Shown piece by piece: positions 14,862 through 24,555 of a DNA stretch of 64,000 nt (within the stretch, counting starts at the first letter, position 1; each line of letters opens with the position of its first letter). The DNA comes from Methylotenera_A sp046598525 (GTDB lineage Bacteria; Pseudomonadota; Gammaproteobacteria; Burkholderiales; Methylophilaceae), in assembly GCA_046598525.1 (NCBI GenBank), contig JBKJIJ010000013.1:1-64000 (forward strand), in the 5' to 3' direction. Both the position numbers and the translations under genes were made by a program. The notes beneath the pieces were generated by a model. The model saw only the letters and a program-made list of their open reading frames with translations. It was not told the origin of the DNA and searched no databases.

Positions 14862-14993
14862 TAATGCTCTTAATCTCGACTGAAAGTCAAAACCTACTTG
14901 TGAGGTCGAATATTAAGTGAATTCCATTTAAATAAATATTACCCTTTCGGGGAATTATTAATTAATTACAATTGGACTCTAGCTTTACTGCAT

Positions 14994-16541
14994 TTAAGAA
15001 ACTTGTTCTACTGCTTCATCTTCCTCCGCATCAATCAAGTTCAAATCAAGCTGGGTGCTTGAATTGCTGGGTTTTTGCTTTTTATTGAAATCGCCGCGCG
15101 CCGATTCAATTCGATTTAAATAAGCCGCATCCACATCGCCTGTGACATATTTTCCATCAAAACAGCTGCAATCAAACACGCGCATTTTGGGGTTAGATTG
15201 TGCAATCACCTCAACTAATGCGTCTAAATCTTGATAAATTAGCGCATCGGCACCAATCTCTTGGCAAATTTGTTCATCGGTACGGCCAGTCGCCAACAAT
15301 TCATCACGGCTTGGCATATCAATGCCATACACATTGGGAAAGCGCACTGGTGGGGCGGCTGAGGCAAAATACACTTTGTTAGCGCCGGCATCGCGCGCCA
15401 TTTGCACAATTTGTTGCGACGTGGTGCCGCGCACAATAGAGTCATCCACTAATAAAACGTTTTTGCCTTTAAATTCAATGCCAATTGGATTTAGTTTTTG
15501 ACGGACCGATTTTTTGCGTAAGGCTTGGCCCGGCATAATAAAGGTACGGCCAATGTAGCGATTTTTAATAAAGCCTTCGCGGTAATCTAGCCCTAACGAA
15601 ATGCCGACTTGAAGCGCACTGGGGCGGCTAGTATCCGGAATTGGAATCACTACATCAATTTTTAAATGACTCCATTCACGCTTGATTTTTGCAGCCAATG
15701 TGGTGCCCATGTCTAAACGGGTTTGATACACCGAAACGCCATCAATCACTGAATCAGGACGGGCTAAATAAACATATTCAAAAATACACGGTGTTAATGT
15801 TGGGGCTTCAGCGCATTGGCGGCTAAATAAATTGCCGTCCATATCAATAAATACCGCTTCGCCTGGGTCTACATCGCGCATTAATTGAAAACCTAATACA
15901 TCCAGCGCAACGCTTTCAGAGGCCACAATATACTCAGTGCCTTTATCGGTATCTAATTTACCGATAACCAGTGGGCGAATACCATTTGGATCGCGAAATG
16001 CCAGCAAGCCAAAGTTAGCAATCATGGCGACTACCGCATAAGCGCCTTTGCAACGTTTGTGCACGCCAGAAACGGCATCAAACGCCATATCGGTGTTCAA
16101 TACAGCATTGCGCGATGTCTTTTCAATTTCGTGTGCTAATACATTTAGCAATACTTCAGAATCGGAATTGGTATTGATGTGGCGTAAATCTTGGCGAAAC
16201 ATTTCTGATTTTAATTGTTCAGAATTGGTTAAATTGCCGTTATGGCCAAGCACAATACCAAATGGCGAATTCACATAAAACGGTTGCGCTTCAGCCGCAC
16301 TGGATGAACCCGCTGTTGGATAGCGCACATGCGCGATACCCGCATTGCCAACCAAGCTGCGCATATGGCGTGTTTGAAACACATCTTTAACTAGGCCATT
16401 GTTTTTGTGCATAAAAAACGTATTGCCATCACAAGTAACGATACCTGCCGCATCTTGCCCGCGATGTTGCAACACCAACAAGCCGTCATACAACAACTGA
16501 TTAACGGGGTTTTTGCCGACAATGCCTATAATTCCGCACAT
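14994..16541 (-). CDS. purF: Amidophosphoribosyltransferase, first step of purine synthesis
   Basis: A 515-residue enzyme transferring ammonia from glutamine to PRPP. It begins MCGIIGIVG, so Cys2 becomes the N-terminal nucleophile of the glutaminase domain without a propeptide. The glutaminase domain contains VLQHRGQDAAGI and GIAHVRYPTAG; the phosphoribosyltransferase domain has the PRPP loop NVLLVDDSIVRGTTS. The C-terminal tail (from about 480) is low-complexity and acidic. It follows cvpA on the same strand, the classic cvpA-purF pair, across a gap that holds tandem repeats. Confidence 0.98.
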   Translation of the reverse strand: MCGIIGIVGKNPVNQLLYDGLLVLQHRGQDAAGIVTCDGNTFFMHKNNGLVKDVFQTRHMRSLVGNAGIAHVRYPTAGSSSAAEAQPFYVNSPFGIVLGHNGNLTNSEQLKSEMFRQDLRHINTNSDSEVLLNVLAHEIEKTSRNAVLNTDMAFDAVSGVHKRCKGAYAVVAMIANFGLLAFRDPNGIRPLVIGKLDTDKGTEYIVASESVALDVLGFQLMRDVDPGEAVFIDMDGNLFSRQCAEAPTLTPCIFEYVYLARPDSVIDGVSVYQTRLDMGTTLAAKIKREWSHLKIDVVIPIPDTSRPSALQVGISLGLDYREGFIKNRYIGRTFIMPGQALRKKSVRQKLNPIGIEFKGKNVLLVDDSIVRGTTSQQIVQMARDAGANKVYFASAAPPVRFPNVYGIDMPSRDELLATGRTDEQICQEIGADALIYQDLDALVEVIAQSNPKMRVFDCSCFDGKYVTGDVDAAYLNRIESARGDFNKKQKPSNSSTQLDLNLIDAEEDEAVEQVS

Positions 16542-16600
16542 AGATGAATTTCCTTAAACAATCAGGTTTTAACTGCAACAATACACTTTTAAACGCGTAC

Positions 16601-16682
16601 TACTTAAAAACAGGCACTACATAAAAACAAGTATTACTTAAAACATGTATAACTTTAAAACAGGTACAACTTTAATGAGATC
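16601..16682 (-). repeat. Degenerate 16-17 bp tandem repeats before purF
   Basis: On the plus strand: tacttaaaaacaggcac (16601-16617), tacataaaaacaagtat (16618-16634), tacttaaaacatgtat (16635-16650), aactttaaaacaggtac (16651-16667) and a partial aactttaatgagatc from 16668. They fill the cvpA-purF gap. Confidence 0.75.
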
Positions 16683-16737
16683 TTTTGAAACGGTCATTCA
16701 AATAAGTACTTAATTTTGAGCAATTACCTAGCTGCAT

Positions 16738-17229
16738 TTAGTCATATTTAACGTATTGGGCTACTTTTTGCGGCATAAAGGGCAATGCCGCTTTTACTAA
16801 GGCTTCTAATGGCGAACTAAACATGGCATTTGTCCAACGCACATCTTTAGGAATACTGGTTAAGCCCGCCAAAAATACCAAAATACAGACAATCAGCAAG
16901 CCTTTTGCAAACCCGAATAATGCGCCAAAAAAACGATTTAGCCAACTTAAACCAATTTTTTCTAACATGCTAGAAAGTGCAATTGAAAGCAAGCTAACTA
17001 CCAACAATACGCCTAAAAACAAAATTAAAAAAGCAGCTAAAATGCGCAGCGAATCAGTAGGAATATCTTGTGGTAACAAAGGCACTAATTGGGTTGAATA
17101 GGTTTTTGCCACATAAAGCGCGGCTAACCAACCAATAATTGACAGCATTTCACGCACCGCGCCGCGCATCATACTAATAATGATGCAGGCACCGATAATA
17201 ATAAATACCGTGTAATCAAAGCTGGTCAT
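16738..17229 (-). CDS. cvpA: CvpA family inner-membrane protein
   Basis: A 163-residue protein with about four membrane segments (TVFIIIGACIIISMMRG, LRILAAFLILFLGVLLVVSLL, GFAKGLLIVCILVFLAGL and an N-terminal helix after MLSIIGWLAALYVA). CvpA was named for colicin V production and is linked to envelope integrity; its molecular activity is unsettled. Its place between the SPOR protein and purF is conserved across Beta- and Gammaproteobacteria. Confidence 0.93.
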   Translation of the reverse strand: MTSFDYTVFIIIGACIIISMMRGAVREMLSIIGWLAALYVAKTYSTQLVPLLPQDIPTDSLRILAAFLILFLGVLLVVSLLSIALSSMLEKIGLSWLNRFFGALFGFAKGLLIVCILVFLAGLTSIPKDVRWTNAMFSSPLEALVKAALPFMPQKVAQYVKYD

Positions 17230-17244
17230 ATTGAATCTTAACCG

Positions 17245-17937
17245 CTACTGGCTAACAACCATGCCGGTTAGGCCTGCGTCTTTAATGTTTTGCAGGGCAA
17301 TGGCCGCTTCATTACGCTCACCCAGCAAATTGGTGCGTAGGCGGATTTTTTGACCTTTAGCCGTATCGATTTTTTCGGTTTGTGAGGCATAGCCTATATC
17401 GCTTAGTTTAGCCTGTAATTTTTTAACATTGGCCGCATCTGAAAACACACCAATTTGCACATAAAATTTAGGGCTGTTGGTAGTTTTCTTTTCTAAAGTT
17501 TGTGGTGTTTCTGTTTTAGGTTGAGCTAAAGCTACCTTTGGTGCTGCTTTAGGCTCAATTTTAGGTGCAGCTGCAGCTTCAGAATCCGGTGCTTCAATTT
17601 CTGGCACCTCTTGAATTTGTGGCGGTGCTTGCTCTGCTTGGCTTACTGGCTCATTAACTACCGATTCGCTATTAAGCGGAGCAACTTCTGCTGGATTATT
17701 TTCGGCTGGCACAATATTGGAATCAAAATCAGAAGCGGCAGGCACTGCACCAGAAGGTGCATTTTGACTGGATAATGTAATCGTGACTTCTTCCGTTGGC
17801 GTGGTTACTGACCGATCTTTTAAAATCATTGGCAACACAATAATCATCAACAATACCAATGCAATGGCGCCAACTAAACGGCGGCGTGCGCGTTTTTTTA
17901 AGGTTAGCTCTTGATCATTAGGTGCGTCTTTTTGCAT
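17245..17937 (-). CDS. SPOR-domain cell-division protein (DedD-like)
   Basis: A 230-residue bitopic inner-membrane protein: basic cytoplasmic N-terminus (LTLKKRARRRLVGAI), one membrane helix (VLLMIIVLPMILK), a long Pro/Ala/Glu-rich periplasmic linker, and a C-terminal SPOR domain of about 75 residues (FYVQIGVFSDAANVKKLQAKL to LTGMVVSQ). SPOR domains bind denuded septal peptidoglycan, so a role at the division site is likely. The folC-dedD-cvpA-purF order supports a DedD-like assignment. Confidence 0.9.
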   Translation of the reverse strand: MQKDAPNDQELTLKKRARRRLVGAIALVLLMIIVLPMILKDRSVTTPTEEVTITLSSQNAPSGAVPAASDFDSNIVPAENNPAEVAPLNSESVVNEPVSQAEQAPPQIQEVPEIEAPDSEAAAAPKIEPKAAPKVALAQPKTETPQTLEKKTTNSPKFYVQIGVFSDAANVKKLQAKLSDIGYASQTEKIDTAKGQKIRLRTNLLGERNEAAIALQNIKDAGLTGMVVSQ

Positions 17938-18017
17938 AATTAACTTTCAGCCCTAGCTTTGTGAATAATAATAATGGGGGTGAAGTTGCCGATTTAAACC
18001 GATATTAAATAAATGGA

Positions 18018-19304
18018 TTATTCAATATCTTTACCAGAAACATGCGCAATGGCATCAGCAACGGTGTAAAACGATCCAAACACAATGATTCTATCATTTT
18101 TAGTGGCAACTTTACAGGCGGCAACCAGCGCCGAAGCCACATCGGCAAATAAAACTGCTCGCGCTTTTGAATCATGTTGCAATAATTTATCCTGTAAATT
18201 TTGCGCTTTTGCACCACGCACGCTGTGATTATCGGCGATAAACCATTGATTAATATGTACTGATAGCGCTTGAATCACACCATCAATATCTTTATCGGCC
18301 AGCATGGCAAACACGGCTAGGGTCTTGCCAGCGCAAGCTGTGGTTTTTAAGTTATGCGCTAGCGACAAGGCCGCATGCGGGTTGTGCGCCACATCAACAA
18401 TAATGCTGGGATTAGATTGAATAGAATAAAAGCGCCCTATTAATGTCACCGCTTGCAGTGCTGTAGTGATTTGATGGATGGTGACTGGCAAAACGGATTG
18501 CATGTGTTGCACCGCGCAAACCACACAAGCTGCATTGTTAAGCTGAAACTCACCTTGCAAGCCTAAATTAAGCAGCAAGTAGCTTTCTTCAGCCTGCCAA
18601 TATTGCCAACCATGCGCCAATTTTTTCACAGAAAAATCGCGATTGATTAATTTTAAGGGCGCATTAATTTGTTTAGCATGGTCAATTAAGCTAGTTGGCG
18701 GATTATCATCGCCACAAATGGCTAATATAGCGGGCCTAAAAATACCGGCCTTTTCAAAGCCAATTTTTTCGCGTGTATCACCCAAAAATTCCATATGATC
18801 TAAATCAATGGTGGTGACAATTGTGCAGGCAGGCTCAAATATATTAACCGCATCTAGCCGGCCGCCCAAACCCACTTCTAACACCACCACATCCACAATT
18901 GATTGGCAAAAATGCCACATGGCGGCCAGCGTGCCCATTTCAAAATAGGTTAATGCAATATCACCGCGCGCCGTTTCTACCGCTTCAAAAGCGGCACATA
19001 AATCATTATCGGATATGTCTTGCTGATTAATGCGCACGCGTTCGTTGTAGCGCAACAAATGCGGCGAAGTGTAGCAACCCACTTTATAGCCAGCCTCTGT
19101 GTAAATTTGGCTTATCATGGCGCAAGTGGAGCCTTTGCCATTGGTGCCCGCAACCGTAATAATGGGAAAGCTTGGCTTAATGTGGCAATTTTTGGCAACA
19201 GCGCTAACGCGATCCAAACCCATAGCGATGGCTTTAGGGTGTAGCGCTTCGATATAAGCCAGCCACTGCTGTGCAGTAGTTGGCTTAAGTGTAGGATTAA
19301 TCAC
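18018..19304 (-). CDS. folC: Bifunctional folylpolyglutamate/dihydrofolate synthase
   Basis: A 428-residue Mur-ligase-like ATPase that adds glutamate to dihydropteroate and to tetrahydrofolates. The P-loop GTNGKGSTCAM lies near residue 52, the family motif YTSPHLLRYNERVRIN follows, and the second ATP/metal site includes TIDLDHMEFLGDTREKIGFEKAGI. The C-terminal ligase domain has VDVAHNPHAA. It is 42 bp downstream of accD on the same strand. Confidence 0.97.
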   Translation of the reverse strand: MINPTLKPTTAQQWLAYIEALHPKAIAMGLDRVSAVAKNCHIKPSFPIITVAGTNGKGSTCAMISQIYTEAGYKVGCYTSPHLLRYNERVRINQQDISDNDLCAAFEAVETARGDIALTYFEMGTLAAMWHFCQSIVDVVVLEVGLGGRLDAVNIFEPACTIVTTIDLDHMEFLGDTREKIGFEKAGIFRPAILAICGDDNPPTSLIDHAKQINAPLKLINRDFSVKKLAHGWQYWQAEESYLLLNLGLQGEFQLNNAACVVCAVQHMQSVLPVTIHQITTALQAVTLIGRFYSIQSNPSIIVDVAHNPHAALSLAHNLKTTACAGKTLAVFAMLADKDIDGVIQALSVHINQWFIADNHSVRGAKAQNLQDKLLQHDSKARAVLFADVASALVAACKVATKNDRIIVFGSFYTVADAIAHVSGKDIE

Positions 19305-19346
19305 AGATTTTTAGAAAAACAGAATTGAAACTTGCTAATAATAAGA

Positions 19347-20225
19347 TTAAGCCGCTTTAGGAATCTTCATTAAACTAGACAACATGCCGGCTAAACGTTG
19401 GCGCATTTCGCGGCGGTCAATAATCAAATCAACAGCGCCATGATCCACTAAAAATTCAGCACGCTGAAAGCCTTCTGGCAAGGTTTCGCGCACAGTTTGT
19501 TCAATCACGCGCGGCCCTGCAAAACCGATTAAGGCGTTTGGTTCGGCAATAATAATATCACCCAACATAGCAAAACTGGCCGAAACACCACCCATGGTAG
19601 GGTCGGTTAATACTGAAATATAAGGCAAGCCTGCTTGCGATAATTTGGTTAAAGCCGCGCTGGTTTTAGCCATTTGCATTAGTGATAGCAGGCCTTCTTG
19701 CATGCGCGCACCACCGCTGGCTGATATACAAATAAAGGCTGATTTGCTTTTGATGGCGGCGTCAATTCCGCGCACAAAACGCTCACCCACCACAGAGCCC
19801 ATAGAGCCGCCCATAAACTTAAACTCAAACGCAGCAACCACAACGTTAACATCTAAAATTTTGCCTTGCATCACAATTAAAGCATCTTTTTCGCCCACTT
19901 CTTTTTGCGCCGCTTTCATGCGCTCGGCGTAACTTTTGCTGTCTTTAAATTTTAATGGGTCAATTGGCTCAATATTGGCGCCAATTTCAGTGCGTAATTC
20001 TGTTTTAGTGCTGGGGTCGAGTAACTGATTTAACCTCGCGCGGGCACCAATACGATTATGATGCGCACATTTTGGGCACACTTCAGAGTTCGATTCTAAA
20101 TCGGTTTTATACAAAACCGATTGGCAAGAATCGCATTTACTCCAAAGGCCTTCTGGCACATTTTTCTTTTGTACGGCACCAACAACACGTTGAATTTTTT
20201 GCGGAATTTTATCTAACCAACTCAT
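19347..20225 (-). CDS. accD: Acetyl-CoA carboxylase carboxyltransferase subunit beta
   Basis: A 292-residue subunit that with AccA transfers the carboxyl group from biotin to acetyl-CoA, the entry to fatty-acid synthesis. The N-terminal zinc ribbon has the four cysteines (WSKCDSCQSVLY and SEVCPKCAHHNR). The crotonase-like core includes ISASGGARMQEGLLSLMQM and LTDPTMGGVSASFAMLGD. Length matches the family. trpA lies 11 bp upstream. Confidence 0.98.
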   Translation of the reverse strand: MSWLDKIPQKIQRVVGAVQKKNVPEGLWSKCDSCQSVLYKTDLESNSEVCPKCAHHNRIGARARLNQLLDPSTKTELRTEIGANIEPIDPLKFKDSKSYAERMKAAQKEVGEKDALIVMQGKILDVNVVVAAFEFKFMGGSMGSVVGERFVRGIDAAIKSKSAFICISASGGARMQEGLLSLMQMAKTSAALTKLSQAGLPYISVLTDPTMGGVSASFAMLGDIIIAEPNALIGFAGPRVIEQTVRETLPEGFQRAEFLVDHGAVDLIIDRREMRQRLAGMLSSLMKIPKAA

Positions 20226-20236
20226 ATCTTCACCCC

Positions 20237-21034
20237 TTAAGCGTCAATTGCAGCGCGCAATTCCATCATTAATTGACTCACATTTTCAACCAAATTTTCG
20301 TCATTTGAATTTTCAATAGCCTGTACCATGCGACTACCAACCACCACGGCATCGGCAAATGCGGCCACATTTTTTGCAGTGATTGAATCTTTTACCCCAA
20401 AACCAACGCCAATTGGCAAGTTGGTTTTTTGGCGAATCTCTGCTACACGCGATCTGACTTGCTCAATATCTAAATTTGCAGAGCCTGTTACACCTTTAAG
20501 TGAAACGTAATATAAGAAACCGCTGGCTTGATTGACAATTAACTCTACCCGCGCGGCATCTGATGTGGGCGATAATAAAAAGATACTATCCATATCGTTA
20601 GCTTGTAGCTGCTTAATAAAATCCTTGCATTCTTCTGGCGGATAATCCACCGTAATCACGCCATCAATACCGGCCGTTTTGGCAAGTTGCGTAAATTTTT
20701 CACTGCCCATCGCCTCAATCGGATTGGCGTATCCCATTAAAATAATCGGCGTTTCATTATCGGTTTGACGAAACTCAGCAACCATTTGCAGCACTTTAGT
20801 AAGCCCAACTTTATGCACCAACGCACGCTCACTTGCACGCTGAATCACAGGGCCATCCGCCATCGGATCTGAAAACGGCACACCCAACTCAATCATATCA
20901 GCACCTGTTTTCACAAGGGTATGCATTAAATTAACCGTATGATTAGGGTGTGGATCACCAGCGGTAATGTAAGGAATCAAGGCTTTTTTGTTATTGGATT
21001 TTAGGGCTGCAAAAACGGTTTGAATACGTGACAT
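20237..21034 (-). CDS. trpA: Tryptophan synthase alpha chain
   Basis: A 265-residue TIM barrel that splits indole-3-glycerol phosphate, passing indole to TrpB. The catalytic Glu and Asp are both visible in MIELGVPFSDPMADGPVIQ. The phosphate-binding loops are GVGFGVKDS and VVGSRMVQ. It follows trpB by 11 bp. Confidence 0.98.
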   Translation of the reverse strand: MSRIQTVFAALKSNNKKALIPYITAGDPHPNHTVNLMHTLVKTGADMIELGVPFSDPMADGPVIQRASERALVHKVGLTKVLQMVAEFRQTDNETPIILMGYANPIEAMGSEKFTQLAKTAGIDGVITVDYPPEECKDFIKQLQANDMDSIFLLSPTSDAARVELIVNQASGFLYYVSLKGVTGSANLDIEQVRSRVAEIRQKTNLPIGVGFGVKDSITAKNVAAFADAVVVGSRMVQAIENSNDENLVENVSQLMMELRAAIDA

Positions 21035-21045
21035 AGATTTAATTT

Positions 21046-22248
21046 TTATAATGTTATATTTGCTAGTTTGGCTACAGTGTTGATATCTTTGTCACCACGA
21101 CCTGATAAATTCACCAAAATAATTTCATCTTTGCGCATGGTTTTGGCCATTTTTTCGGCATGAGCCAGCGCATGGCTAGATTCTAATGCAGGGATAATAC
21201 CTTCTGTACGGCACAAGCTATGAAATGCCGTCATGGCTTCATCATCGGTAATCGCTACATATTCAGCACGCTTAATGTCTTTTAACCAAGCATGTTCGGG
21301 GCCTACGCCTGGGTAATCAAGGCCAGCAGAAACAGAGTGCGTTTCAATAATATTGCCATCGGCATCTTGCATTAAATAAGTACGGTTACCGTGCAATACA
21401 CCAATTGGGCTATTGGCCGTTAACGGTGCGGCATGCATGCCGGTTTCCATGCCATGCCCTGCGGCTTCAACGCCAATTAAACGCACATTTGGCACATCAA
21501 TATACGGGTAAAAAATACCCATGGCATTAGAGCCGCCACCAACACATGCAACGACCGCATCTGGCTGACGCCCTGTCATCTCTTGCATTTGAATTTTGGC
21601 TTCTACGCCAATCACCGATTGAAAATCGCGCACCATCATTGGATACGGGTGCGGGCCTGCCACTGTACCAATAATATAAAACGTGTTTTCAATGTTAGTC
21701 ACCCAGTCACGCATCGCTTCATTCAGCGCATCTTTAAGCGTTTTAGAGCCACTTTCTACCGGCACCACTGTTGCGCCCAGCAACTTCATTCTAAACACGT
21801 TAGGCGCTTGACGTTTCACGTCCTCGCTGCCCATGTAAACAACACATTCCAAGCCTAATCTGGCAGCAATAGTGGCTGTGGCAACGCCATGCTGACCAGC
21901 ACCTGTTTCGGCAATAACGCGCGGTTTACCCATGCGTTTTGCCAGTAATGCTTGGCCAATGGTGTTATTTACTTTGTGCGCGCCAGTGTGATTTAAATCT
22001 TCACGTTTTAAATAGATTTGTGCGCCACCCACTTTATCAGACCAGCGTTTAGCGTGATAAATCGGGCTTGGGCGACCAACAAAGTGTTTTAAATCGTAAG
22101 CAAATTCGGCTAAAAAAGTCTCATCGTAACGATATTTTTCATACATTACGCGTAGTTCTTCAAGCGCCTCAACCAAAGTTTCGGCCACAAAAATACCACC
22201 AAATTGACCAAAATGACCGCGCTGATCTGGCATGTCATACACTTGCAT
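21046..22248 (-). CDS. trpB: Tryptophan synthase beta chain
   Basis: A 400-residue PLP enzyme condensing indole with serine. The PLP lysine lies in LNHTGAHKVNNTIGQAL, the catalytic Glu in AETGAGQHGVATAT, and the phosphate-binding loop is CVGGGSNAMG. The ATG at 22248 is preferred over a GTG three bases upstream because GAGGAG then sits six bases away. It is next after trpF in the operon. Confidence 0.98.
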   Translation of the reverse strand: MQVYDMPDQRGHFGQFGGIFVAETLVEALEELRVMYEKYRYDETFLAEFAYDLKHFVGRPSPIYHAKRWSDKVGGAQIYLKREDLNHTGAHKVNNTIGQALLAKRMGKPRVIAETGAGQHGVATATIAARLGLECVVYMGSEDVKRQAPNVFRMKLLGATVVPVESGSKTLKDALNEAMRDWVTNIENTFYIIGTVAGPHPYPMMVRDFQSVIGVEAKIQMQEMTGRQPDAVVACVGGGSNAMGIFYPYIDVPNVRLIGVEAAGHGMETGMHAAPLTANSPIGVLHGNRTYLMQDADGNIIETHSVSAGLDYPGVGPEHAWLKDIKRAEYVAITDDEAMTAFHSLCRTEGIIPALESSHALAHAEKMAKTMRKDEIILVNLSGRGDKDINTVAKLANITL

Positions 22249-22314
22249 CACTTACTCCTCAAATCGATCTTTTATACAATTTTTTCTAAATTTAAAACAG
22301 CCATCAAACAATCA

Positions 22315-22944
22315 TTAATTAGCCGCTTGAACAGCCAGCATAAAAGCGGCTATTTTATCGGCATCTTTTATGCCTTTGCTAACTTCAACACCGCCGCTAA
22401 TATCTACCGCGTAAGGCTTTACTTTCTGAATCGCTAAACCGACATTTACGGCTATTAATCCACCCGCCAAAATCACTGGCTTGGTCATATTTTTGGGAAT
22501 TAAATCCCAATCAAACACATGACCTGTGCCGCCATAAGCAGCCTCAGAATAGGTATCTAAAAGTAAGGCATTTGCACTGCTAAAATCCAGTGCACATTGT
22601 AACAAATTAGTGTCAGACTTAACGCGAATCGCTTTAAAATAAGGCAATTTAATTCGCTCACAATCTGCCGCCGTTTCATCGCCATGAAACTGCACAATAT
22701 CAATACGCACTTGTGTTAATACAGCTTCAATTTCGGCTAGCGTGGCATTAACAAAAAGCGCAACTACACTAATAAAAGGTGGCAATGCGGCCACAATCTG
22801 TTGCGCTTGTTGCACGCTTACATGGCGCGGGCTAGCGGCATAAAACACCAAGCCAATCGCATCTGCGCCACAACGCACCGCTTCAAGCGCATCTTGCACG
22901 CGCGTAATGCCGCAAATTTTAACTCTTGTCCTTAATTGATTCAT
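22315..22944 (-). CDS. trpF: Phosphoribosylanthranilate isomerase
   Basis: A 209-residue TIM barrel performing the Amadori rearrangement in tryptophan synthesis. Catalytic Cys in VKICGITRVQDAL near the N-terminus and catalytic Asp in LLLDTYSEAAYGGTG; the phosphate site is AVDISGGVEVSKGIKD. It is split from the rest of the trp pathway except trpB and trpA, as usual in Betaproteobacteria. Confidence 0.97.
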   Translation of the reverse strand: MNQLRTRVKICGITRVQDALEAVRCGADAIGLVFYAASPRHVSVQQAQQIVAALPPFISVVALFVNATLAEIEAVLTQVRIDIVQFHGDETAADCERIKLPYFKAIRVKSDTNLLQCALDFSSANALLLDTYSEAAYGGTGHVFDWDLIPKNMTKPVILAGGLIAVNVGLAIQKVKPYAVDISGGVEVSKGIKDADKIAAFMLAVQAAN

Positions 22945-22996
22945 TTTGCTGGTTTTGATTCCATTTAAAAGTACTTTAATGCAAATGCCGATTGTA

Positions 22997-23776
22997 TTAT
23001 AAAAGCCTTAAATAGCGCCTTGTATCAGGCAAGTTAAATTGCGTGGCGTAATCAACGCCGGTTAAATATAAACCGTTAGGCGAAAAAGTAGGTGGCGATA
23101 AGGTGCGGTCTTTTTGTTTTAGCAAATGCGCTATCCAATCTGGCGAAAACTTGCCGTTGCCCACATAGATTAAGGCGCCGACCATATTGCGCACTTGGTG
23201 CTGTAAAAATGCGTTGGCCGAAAAGTTAAAAATAATCGACTCTTGCTGCGCAATAATGGTGGCTTGCGCCAAATGTCTAATCGGTGATTTCGCTTGGCAT
23301 TCGCTGGCTCTAAACGCACTAAAATCATGCTCACCCTGCAATAAAGCAATCGCTTGCTGCATGGCGGCAATATCTAAAGGTAAATGGTACCAACCCGCTT
23401 TAGTGGCGTGAATGGCTGGCGCTGTAGGCTGATTAATCAATAAATATTGATAATGACGTTGAGTAGCCGAAAACCGTGCATGAAAATCATCACTGACATT
23501 TTGCGCCCAAATTACCCGCACTGTTGCGGGTAAAAATGCATTAACGCCACGCACCCACGCCGTTAAAGGTCTGCTTACATCACACTCAAGATGCACAACT
23601 TGCATCAGCGCATGAACGCCAGTATCGGTGCGGCCTGCGGCGTGTATTCGCACATCTTGCAAGATTAGTTTTTTAATCGCCGCTTCTAACGCATCTTGCA
23701 CGCCGCACAACTGTGGCTGACTTTGCCAGCCGCAAAAACTGGCACCATCGTACTCAACGCCTAATGCAATGCGCAT
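22997..23776 (-). CDS. truA: tRNA pseudouridine(38-40) synthase
   Basis: A 259-residue enzyme that isomerises uridines in the tRNA anticodon stem-loop. The catalytic Asp is in IHAAGRTDTGVHALMQVVH. Other family motifs are YDGASFCGWQSQP and LQHQVRNMVGALIYVG. Its start overlaps the stop of the EcfT-like gene (TAATG), so the two are translationally coupled. Confidence 0.97.
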   Translation of the reverse strand: MRIALGVEYDGASFCGWQSQPQLCGVQDALEAAIKKLILQDVRIHAAGRTDTGVHALMQVVHLECDVSRPLTAWVRGVNAFLPATVRVIWAQNVSDDFHARFSATQRHYQYLLINQPTAPAIHATKAGWYHLPLDIAAMQQAIALLQGEHDFSAFRASECQAKSPIRHLAQATIIAQQESIIFNFSANAFLQHQVRNMVGALIYVGNGKFSPDWIAHLLKQKDRTLSPPTFSPNGLYLTGVDYATQFNLPDTRRYLRLL

Positions 23777-24444
23777 TATGTAAAGGCTTTCAGTAAAACG
23801 TATGCGCTAACCAACGTTAAGCTAATAAGCACGGTGATATCGATTAGTTTAAAAACAGGCATCTTAAAGGTGATGCAAGAATCGGCCTGATGGGTGTTGT
23901 TGACATGGCCAAGCTCTTTTAATTTATTAAAGAAATTTTGTGGTTTATCTAATGTTTGATCTAAAGTCTTTGCCGATTCAACATATTCTAACGTTAACCA
24001 TAATCGCGCCGCAAAGCGCTCTATTTCTAAGCCCACACTTTGCAGGGGTAACAGCATAAAATAAAATCCAGAAATTAATTGCTGCTTGGTATTAATCGCC
24101 ATAATTAAAGACAAGGCGGCCAGCAAGGTTAGCATTCTAAACACCTGCAGCAAGCCAGATGCTAATCCTTCATAGGTTGGGCTAAATGGGTAATCCCAAC
24201 CTTGTATATGCTGGCCAGGTGTATTAAAAGCAAAAATAAGCAAAATCACCAAAAAAAACCATTTCATGCGCTTTAGAATTCGCAAAAATTGTGTCGCTTT
24301 AATGGCTACAAGGGCAAGCATTAGCATAGTAAATATGATTAACACATGCGTTAGGCTAAGCCGATTCATCAGCACAGAAAATACCAAAAAGCCACTTAAC
24401 TGTGTGATGGTATTAATCAAAAAAATTGGTTTTAAGTCTGGCAT
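23776..24444 (-). CDS. EcfT/CbiQ-like integral membrane protein
   Basis: A 222-residue protein with about five hydrophobic segments and a long cytoplasmic loop. The segment GLASGLLQVFRMLTLLAALSLIMAI followed by INTKQQLISGF and ERFAARLWLTLEYVE resembles the coupling-helix region of EcfT/CbiQ, the energy-coupling transmembrane subunit of ECF vitamin and metal importers. No ECF ATPase or substrate subunit is in the window, so it may work with distant partners or have diverged. Its stop overlaps the truA start, and a terminator separates it from fimV upstream. Family assignment is moderately sure; substrate is unknown. Confidence 0.6.
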   Translation of the reverse strand: MPDLKPIFLINTITQLSGFLVFSVLMNRLSLTHVLIIFTMLMLALVAIKATQFLRILKRMKWFFLVILLIFAFNTPGQHIQGWDYPFSPTYEGLASGLLQVFRMLTLLAALSLIMAINTKQQLISGFYFMLLPLQSVGLEIERFAARLWLTLEYVESAKTLDQTLDKPQNFFNKLKELGHVNNTHQADSCITFKMPVFKLIDITVLISLTLVSAYVLLKAFT

Positions 24445-24481
24445 ATTGATTCAGAAGTCACTTTTAAAAAGCACACATAAT

Positions 24482-24512
24482 AAAAAAGCTGAGCAATAAA
24501 CTCAGCTTTTTT
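24482..24512 (-). terminator. Intrinsic terminator after fimV
   Basis: A 12-bp stem (aaaaaagctgag 24482-24493 with ctcagctttttt 24501-24512, loop of seven) lies 44 bp after the fimV stop. It is symmetrical and can act in both directions. The EcfT-like gene downstream therefore needs its own promoter or readthrough. Confidence 0.88.
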
Positions 24513-24555
24513 AGAGGCAATCAACATTAAAAATGTGAAAAAGCCATTACAACAA

